Assembly (NCBI RefSeq): GCF_029203305.1
Contig: NC_089464.1
Coordinates: 682,001 to 746,000 of the forward strand
Reading direction: 5' to 3'
Source: Yamadazyma tenuis
Taxonomy: Eukaryota; Ascomycota; Pichiomycetes; Serinales; Debaryomycetaceae
Length of the DNA stretch: 64,000 bases
Under the pieces are notes generated by a model. That model saw nothing but the letters and a program-made list of their open reading frames with translations, did not search any database and had not been told where the DNA came from. A program made the translations under genes and the position numbers. Shown in pieces: positions 58,528 to 64,000 of this stretch. Position 1 is the first letter of the stretch; every line of letters begins with the position of its first letter.

Positions 58528-61383
58528 ATGAAGATTTCTACGGTTCTTTACACTACTAGTTTAGTTTCATTGGCTTTTGCTAACTTTAACCGAAATGGTG
58601 ATGGAAACAAGGGTAAAGGTGTAGGGGAGGATTGTGATACAACCACAACAAGTACCATAAAACCTCACGGACCAACAACCGATTGTGACACTACTAGTAC
58701 CAAGCCTAATGGACCTGCGACTACCACTACCAGTCCCACCAAGCCTCAAGGTCCAACTACTGATTGTGACACTACTACCACTACAAGTCCCATCAAGCCT
58801 CAAGGTCCAACTACTGATTGTGACACTACTAGTACCAAGCCTAATGGACCTACGACTACCACTACCAGTCCCACCAAGCCTCAAGGTCCGACTACTGATT
58901 GTGACACTACCACCACTACAAGTCCCATCAAGCCTCAAGGTCCAACTACTGATTGTGACACTACTACCACTACAAGTCCCATCAAGCCTCAAGGTCCAAC
59001 TACTGATTGTGACACTACTAGTACCAAGCCTAATGGACCTGCGACTACCACTACCAGTCCCACCAAGCCTCAAGGTCCAACTACTGATTGTGACACTACT
59101 ACCACTACAAGTCCCATCAAGCCTCAAGGTCCAACTACTGATTGTGACACTACTAGTACCAAGCCTAATGGACCTACGACTACCACTACCAGTCCCACCA
59201 AGCCTCAAGGTCCGACTACTGATTGTGACACTACTACCACTACAAGTCCCATCAAGCCTCAAGGTCCAACTACTGATTGTGACACTACTACCACTACAAG
59301 TCCCATCAAGCCTCAAGGTCCAACTACTGATTGTGACACTACTAGTACCAAGCCTAATGGACCTACGACTACCACTACCAGTCCCACCAAGCCTCAAGGT
59401 CCAACTACTGATTGTGACACTACTACCACTACAAGTCCCATCAAGCCTCAAGGTCCAACTACTGATTGTGACACTACTACCACTACAAGTCCCATAAAAC
59501 CTCACGGACCAACAACCGATTGTGACACTACTAGTACCAAGCCTAATGGACCTGCGACTACCACTACCAGTCCCACCAAGCCTCAAGGTCCAACTACTGA
59601 TTGTGACACTACTACCACTACAAGTCCCATCAAGCCTCAAGGTCCAACTACTGATTGTGACACTACTAGTACCAAGCCTAATGGACCTACGACTACCACT
59701 ACCAGTCCCACCAAGCCTCAAGGTCCGACTACTGATTGTGACACTACTACCACTACAAGTCCCATCAAGCCTCAAGGTCCAACTACTGATTGTGATACCA
59801 CCAGTACCACCACCACGAAGCCTTCTGTCAGTACGTCTACAGGAGTTGATTGTTCTGCTAGTCCTTTCCTCCCAGAATGCTGCGAAACTTCTACAATTTT
59901 GAGCAACTCAGCCGCAATTAGTTCATCAGTTGCAGAGAGTAGTTCATCAGTTGTAGAGAGTTCATCTGCTATTACTAGTTCATCAGTTGCAGAGAGTTCA
60001 TCAGTTGCAGAGAGTTCATCAGTTGCAGAGAGTTCATCAGTTGCAGAGAGTTCATCAGTTGCAGAGAGTTCATCAGTTGCAGAGAGTTCATCAGTTGCAG
60101 AGAGTTCATCAGTTGCAGAGAGTTCATCAGTTGCAGAGAGTTCATCAGTTGCAGAGAGTTCATCAGTTGCAGAGAGTTCATCAGTTGCAGAGAGTTCATC
60201 AGTTGCAGAGAGTTCATCAGTTGCAGAGAGTTCATCAGTTGCAGAGAGTTCATCAGTTGCAGAGAGTTCATCAGTTGCAGAGAGTTCATCAGTTGCAGAG
60301 AGTTCATCAGTTGCAGAGAGTTCTTCAGTTGCAGAGAGTTCATCAGTTGCAGAGAGTTCATCAGTTGCAGAGAGTTCATCAGTTGCAGAAAGTTCTTCAG
60401 TTGTAGAGAGTTCATCTGCTATTACTAGTTCATCAGTTGCAGAGAGTTCATTAGTTGCTGAAAGTTCATCAGTTGTAGAGAGTTCATCTGCCATTACTAG
60501 TTCTTCAGTTGCAAGAACTAGCTCATCTGTGACTGAAACTTTAGTTGACACTAGTTCCACAGAAGCGACCAGCTCATCTTCGATAGCTCAAATCAGTTCC
60601 ACTGCTGAAGTCTCTTCTAGCAATACGGAAATTCCAAAAACTAGCCAACTGACTGAAGCTTCTTCCAAGGTGACTTCTACCAGTTCTGCTGCTAAATCGT
60701 TTATTACTAGTTCTCCCTCATCTAGTGCCGAATATGAGACCGTTACCCACGTCGATTCTACTGTGGTGACCATCACCTCTTGCCTGGACAATGAATGTTC
60801 AACAAGTAAAATCACAACTGGTTTAACTGTTGTTACTGAAATCAAAGAAGATCACACTACGATCTACACGACCTACTGTCCACTTACTACTAGTGTTCCA
60901 GCTAGTACTTCCGAAGCTACTATTGATTCCACGACGAGGGCTACTACTGAAGCGACTACTGAGGCTACCACTGAAACTTCTACTGAAGCTACGACTAGGG
61001 ATACTACTAAAGCTACTTCTGAGATTGAGTCTGCCATTGTTTACCAAAGTTCTGTTGCTGCTCAGTCAACCGTCCCAACAACATTAGCAACCACTGCTTC
61101 TCCAGCTTCTGTAAGTGAATCCGAAACAGAATCAACCACCGTGATTTACTACACTATAACCACCACTTTTTCGAGCGAATCCACTGTTTGCGATTCCAAC
61201 CGAGACAACTGTCTGGTGACTACTGCTTTGTCCACAGGCACAATCGAGCAAACGACTGAGGCTTCTACATCTGCTTCTCCATCTTCAGAAGCTTCTGTTT
61301 CTACGTTCGAAGCAACTGCTAACAGACTCCCACTTGCTGGAGGAGTTGTGACCGTAGCGGCCATATTATTATCCTTCTTTTAA
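58528..61383 (+). CDS. Repeat-rich GPI-anchored cell-wall adhesin
   Basis: The 951-aa product has a signal peptide (MKISTVLYTTSLVSLAFA) and no recognised N-terminal ligand domain. A Thr/Pro/Cys repeat array (58690-59796) is followed by a short Cys region (SPFLPECCE) and an SSSVAE array (59977-60408). A Ser/Thr-rich stem follows, with TSC-x-DNECS and TTIYTTYCPLTT motifs as in Candida Hwp1/Eap1/Flo11-type proteins. It ends with a second Cys-pair motif (CDSNRDNC) and a hydrophobic tail (ANRLPLAGGVVTVAAILL) that fits GPI anchoring. Heavy O-mannosylation is expected. Two CTG codons (60784, 61213) sit next to Cys where Ser is usual. It probably acts in cell-surface adhesion or flocculation. Long open frames on other strands here are repeat shadows. 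Confidence 0.93.
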   Translation: MKISTVLYTTSLVSLAFANFNRNGDGNKGKGVGEDCDTTTTSTIKPHGPTTDCDTTSTKPNGPATTTTSPTKPQGPTTDCDTTTTTSPIKPQGPTTDCDTTSTKPNGPTTTTTSPTKPQGPTTDCDTTTTTSPIKPQGPTTDCDTTTTTSPIKPQGPTTDCDTTSTKPNGPATTTTSPTKPQGPTTDCDTTTTTSPIKPQGPTTDCDTTSTKPNGPTTTTTSPTKPQGPTTDCDTTTTTSPIKPQGPTTDCDTTTTTSPIKPQGPTTDCDTTSTKPNGPTTTTTSPTKPQGPTTDCDTTTTTSPIKPQGPTTDCDTTTTTSPIKPHGPTTDCDTTSTKPNGPATTTTSPTKPQGPTTDCDTTTTTSPIKPQGPTTDCDTTSTKPNGPTTTTTSPTKPQGPTTDCDTTTTTSPIKPQGPTTDCDTTSTTTTKPSVSTSTGVDCSASPFLPECCETSTILSNSAAISSSVAESSSSVVESSSAITSSSVAESSSVAESSSVAESSSVAESSSVAESSSVAESSSVAESSSVAESSSVAESSSVAESSSVAESSSVAESSSVAESSSVAESSSVAESSSVAESSSVAESSSVAESSSVAESSSVAESSSVAESSSVAESSSVAESSSVVESSSAITSSSVAESSLVAESSSVVESSSAITSSSVARTSSSVTETLVDTSSTEATSSSSIAQISSTAEVSSSNTEIPKTSQLTEASSKVTSTSSAAKSFITSSPSSSAEYETVTHVDSTVVTITSCLDNECSTSKITTGLTVVTEIKEDHTTIYTTYCPLTTSVPASTSEATIDSTTRATTEATTEATTETSTEATTRDTTKATSEIESAIVYQSSVAAQSTVPTTLATTASPASVSESETESTTVIYYTITTTFSSESTVCDSNRDNCLVTTALSTGTIEQTTEASTSASPSSEASVSTFEATANRLPLAGGVVTVAAILLSFF
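58690..59796 (+). repeat. Thr/Pro/Cys adhesin repeats: 17 x 54 bp units and 7 x 27 bp units
   Basis: Two unit types alternate: an 18-aa unit TTTTTSP(I/T)KPQGPTTDCD and a 9-aa spacer TTSTKPNGP. Counting gives 17 of the former and 7 of the latter, exactly 1,107 bp. Spacers are followed by a T-type unit (SPTK) starting with Ala or Thr, then one or two I-type units (SPIK). The order of blocks is A-T-I, T-I-I, A-T-I, T-I-I, T-I-I, A-T-I, T-I. Nearly identical codons show recent homogenisation. Confidence 0.95.
59977..60408 (+). repeat. 18-bp tandem repeat encoding SSSVAE
   Basis: Twenty-three consecutive 18-bp units (AGTTCATCAGTTGCAGAG) run from 59977 to 60390 with almost no variation, followed by one variant unit (SSSVVE). 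Scattered copies flank the array. The unit length is a multiple of three, so expansion and contraction keep the frame. Confidence 0.95.
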
Positions 61384-61848
61384 GCGTTGATACCATTCAT
61401 TCATTTTTCATTCAATTATTTTTAAGGTTTATATTGTTTTCTTTTATTCGGGATATTGGTTTTTCGTTTTGTCCCTTTGAAGTACTCCTTCATTTTTTGT
61501 ATTTAGTTTATTTGGCAATTCACATTACAATATAGTTCCGGGTGGCTAATTACACCGAGAACTGAAGAGAATTAGAGTAATCTTATATATTGGAACCTAG
61601 AAACCATACCGTTGAGGATGCACTATACACAGGAGGATAAAACCACAGATGACCATCATAGAATTTTGGAAACTGCTTGATAAACGGAATATAATTGTTG
61701 AAATGAAATATTTTTTTGTAAAAAAAATGCAAAAAAAAACCCATGAGTCGTAAATCATGAAATAATAATCACGGTTCTTATGTTGAAATGAACCGCTCTT
61801 TTGGCATGTTGAGTGCCTGATGTCCTGCGACAGTTTTGTTAAATTTAA
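61384..61848. other. Convergent spacer, adhesin / MET13
   Basis: 465 bp of T- and A-rich sequence, including A-tracts near 61719-61740, holding the 3' ends of both genes. No other feature was seen. Confidence 0.5.
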
Positions 61849-63693
61849 TTATTGGAATTGTAGTCCTTCAAAGACACCAAAAAGCTCTTTGGCATCATCA
61901 GTAAAGTTATTGTTGACAATGTTGCACAACACAAAATCAGTTTCAAAGCTCTTGAAAAATTCAATTGATGTTTGTACTTGAGCTTCTTTGCCCTTAAGGA
62001 AATCCTTTGCCAAATTACTCTCGAAGATTCTAACCCATTCAGTGATTAAACTGTATGCTTCATCCTTCCAAGCCAAGAATGAGTTTCTCTCGACAATAGT
62101 GGGTTGAACAATTTCTTCACCTGGAAAAACACCCCAAGTAACAGCATTGATATCTTCATCATTGGTGTTAGTAATCAACTCACCAGTCTTGTCGACAACG
62201 TAGTAAGTCAACACTCTGGAGTTATCACCACTGCTCTTATTGAAAATGTCTACTTGGTCAAGGAGTTTTGAAATCACTGATTTATGACAGAAGAATTCCA
62301 AGTATTGCTTTTGGAAAACGTACCCATTCTTCGGACCCCACCCAAACACCTTATCATTAGATCTGGTAGCGTTCAAAGGAGGCTGAGAATTGATGGTAAT
62401 GAACCCATTCTGATTCAACTTCACCAAATCTTCAGCGATAACAGAAGTATCTTCGCTAATCGATCCATCAGACCATGGCATCGATTTCAATTGACCTCTC
62501 AAGTAAGAAATAGTCAAGTCTGCAAACTCTTTCAAAGATTGAGGGTGGCCCCATAATTCAAATGCTCTTTTAGGTGATTGTCTTAATAAATCAGCAGCAT
62601 TCAAATCGATATCACCAAAAGCAGGAGAACTAGAATCACCCCATCTACCATTAGGAAACTCATCCCAAGTGGAAGTACGCGAGATGTAGGAGTGCTTTCT
62701 ATTTTGCCAAAAAATCGGACGAATGGTTTCTTTCTGTCTTGAAGGATTCAATGATTTTCTCCAAGGCAAAATGGCACCTCCAATAGTATCATGGCTCTTC
62801 ACTTGGTCAATTAATCCCAAGTTCTCCAAACACATAATGGTTGATCTTTCCAAGTTCATGGTGTAGAAGTGTAAATGCTTAACGTAACCAGATTCAAGCA
62901 ACTTGGTACACATTTGACTAACCAACTCAGTACCTTTTTCTCTGACCAAGAAATCATCATCTTTGATGGGTTCTAAAACATCCAAAAAATGTTTAGGAAC
63001 CTTGATTTCAGACCATTTAGCTCTTCTCATGAAAGCAGCATAAGTAGAAATAGGCATGATACCCGGAATAATTGGTATATCAACCCCAATCTTTCTAACT
63101 TTTGAGCACCATTCGATAAAGTTGTCAGTATCGTAAAACATCTGTGTAATAATGAAGTCAGCTCCAGCATCACACTTGTCTTTTAAGTACTTAACGGTCA
63201 AATCAAGATCGGACTCTTCCGGATGTCCTTCTGGATAAGCTGCAACACCAATATTGAAGTAGTTACCGTAGTTCTTACGAATGTAGAGAATCAAGTCTTT
63301 GGCATACTTAAAGTCACCAGTAGATTCAGTGCCATCCAATGGGGGATCACCTCTTAAAGCCAAAATGTTCTGACATCCGGACTTTTTAGCTCTTTCTAAA
63401 GCTTCATCAATAAGAGACACTGACATGTTTGTACAAGTCAAGTGCATACAGGTTTCTAAGCCCAAAGCTGATTGAGCGGTGTACACCATCTCGTTGGTTA
63501 AGGATGAAGATCTACCTCCAGCGTTCCAAGTGATATCAATAAAAATTGGGTTCAACTCGTACATTCTATCCATTCTGTCGTAAAGATTTTGCACACCTTG
63601 AGAGGTTTTGGGTACAAAAAATTCAAAAGAAAAAGTAGCAGGAGGAGGATTTGACGACGAATACGCCTGATTCAACTTCTCAGAGATCCTCAT
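61849..63693 (-). CDS. MET13: Methylenetetrahydrofolate reductase
   Basis: This enzyme reduces 5,10-methylene-THF to 5-methyl-THF for methionine synthesis in the cytosol. The 614-aa product has the catalytic TIM barrel (about 1-300) with FSFEFFVPKT, GVQNLYDRMDRMYE, HLTCTN, LALRGDPP and PIIPGIMPI. The C-terminal SAM-responsive regulatory domain contains GWGPKNGYVFQKQYLEFF. It is closer to S. cerevisiae Met13 (600 aa) than to Met12 in these blocks. The start is the ATG at 63693. Confidence 0.96.
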   Translation of the reverse strand: MRISEKLNQAYSSSNPPPATFSFEFFVPKTSQGVQNLYDRMDRMYELNPIFIDITWNAGGRSSSLTNEMVYTAQSALGLETCMHLTCTNMSVSLIDEALERAKKSGCQNILALRGDPPLDGTESTGDFKYAKDLILYIRKNYGNYFNIGVAAYPEGHPEESDLDLTVKYLKDKCDAGADFIITQMFYDTDNFIEWCSKVRKIGVDIPIIPGIMPISTYAAFMRRAKWSEIKVPKHFLDVLEPIKDDDFLVREKGTELVSQMCTKLLESGYVKHLHFYTMNLERSTIMCLENLGLIDQVKSHDTIGGAILPWRKSLNPSRQKETIRPIFWQNRKHSYISRTSTWDEFPNGRWGDSSSPAFGDIDLNAADLLRQSPKRAFELWGHPQSLKEFADLTISYLRGQLKSMPWSDGSISEDTSVIAEDLVKLNQNGFITINSQPPLNATRSNDKVFGWGPKNGYVFQKQYLEFFCHKSVISKLLDQVDIFNKSSGDNSRVLTYYVVDKTGELITNTNDEDINAVTWGVFPGEEIVQPTIVERNSFLAWKDEAYSLITEWVRIFESNLAKDFLKGKEAQVQTSIEFFKSFETDFVLCNIVNNNFTDDAKELFGVFEGLQFQ

Positions 63694-63895
63694 ATTCGGT
63701 TATCTATGATGAAGGATGCTCCAGATCTAAAGTGATTTGAAAAGTCTTCCAGTTCGTTTAAAACGTTCAAGTGCGAAGATCGTGGACTTCAGTAACAAAA
63801 GTGGAAAAAACGTGTTTGTACCAATACCCAATAGTGGAGGGTGCCAAAATTACTACCACGTAATAGTATATTTATTTGGACAAATATGCCTCTAT
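63694..63895. other. MET13 promoter / HDEL-gene 3' region
   Basis: 202 bp between two minus-strand genes. It contains the MET13 promoter. No CACGTG or AAACTGTGG element, the usual Met-regulon sites, was found here. Confidence 0.5.
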
Positions 63896-64000
63896 TTACA
63901 ACTCGTCATGTTCGTACTCATCGTCTTCCTCCCCGTCTTCGTCCTTGTCTTCAATGAAAACCGGTGTGTTTATTTCATACTCTTTTCTCGACTCTTGAAC
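63896..64000 (-). CDS. C-terminal 34 codons of an ER-retained protein ending HDEL
   Basis: On the minus strand the frame is open from the window edge (64000) to a TAA at 63896-63898. The last residues are strongly acidic (EDKDEDGEEDDEYEHDEL). HDEL is the yeast signal for Erd2-mediated retrieval to the ER lumen, and an acidic stretch before it is common in ER chaperones and folding enzymes. The rest of the gene lies outside the window, so the identity (an Hsp70, PDI, J-protein, glucosidase subunit or other) cannot be decided. Confidence 0.8.
   Translation of the reverse strand, partial: VQESRKEYEINTPVFIEDKDEDGEEDDEYEHDEL

Noticed and set aside
58567..60560. Long open frames on the minus strand and in other plus frames across the adhesin (up to 402 codons)
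   Set aside because: They arise because repeat units of 54, 27 and 18 bp keep all frames stop-free. Their protein sequences are simple shadows of the adhesin repeats.

Overview
The window is an ordinary, gene-dense stretch of a budding-yeast nuclear chromosome. Gene content points to a CUG-Ser clade yeast (Serinales; relatives of Debaryomyces, Meyerozyma, Scheffersomyces and Candida), but I cannot name the species. The code call rests on CTG codons that fall where a serine is expected. One is in CDC23, at a position that is Ser in human CDC23. Two more are in the Cys-flanked motifs of a cell-wall adhesin. Protein segments quoted here were read with the standard code, so every CTG shown as Leu should probably be Ser. 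Genes are mostly intronless. One short intron was found, at the 5' end of AOS1. No CRISPR, prophage or bacterial-type system is present.

Layout: 1-4.5 kb holds the 3' end of a coiled-coil gene, AOS1 (SUMO E1 subunit) and SEC23 (COPII). 5.5-9.2 kb holds a zinc-cluster transcription factor and a tRNA-Lys(UUU). 9.3-13.9 kb holds ACO1, MPC2 and an acidic coiled-coil gene. 13.9-20.1 kb holds CDC23 (APC/C), LCB1 (serine palmitoyltransferase) and an Asi1/Asi3-like inner-nuclear-membrane RING ligase. 20.3-30.9 kb holds PRP8, NPR3 (TORC1 regulation) and ECI1 (peroxisomal beta-oxidation). 31.6-40.6 kb holds a possible Rsc7/Swp82-like gene, a SIC1-type CDK inhibitor, RGD2, EMP46/47 and GRC3. 41.5-48.6 kb holds RMD9, a small SVIP-like protein, an unrecognised coiled-coil gene with a possible frameshift, TAF6 and SLD3. 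50.2-57 kb holds a second zinc-cluster factor, MPC1, DDC1, a DCG1-type racemase and OXR1. 58.5-63.7 kb holds a large repeat-rich GPI adhesin and MET13. The right edge carries the last 34 codons of a gene ending in the ER-retention signal HDEL.

The genes do not form one pathway, as is normal for yeast. Some themes recur. Mitochondrial carbon use is represented by ACO1 and by both pyruvate-carrier subunits, MPC1 and MPC2, which lie 41 kb apart. Cell-cycle and replication control is represented by CDC23, SIC1, SLD3 and DDC1. The secretory pathway is represented by SEC23, EMP46/47, LCB1 and the HDEL protein.

I found no clear undescribed multigene system. The points most worth a second look are: the frameshift-like 5' end near 44.2 kb; the VCP-interacting-motif protein at 43.6 kb; the higher-order repeat structure of the adhesin; the AOS1 intron; the 28-bp palindrome beside the tRNA; and the gene-free, GC-richer ACO1-MPC2 interval.
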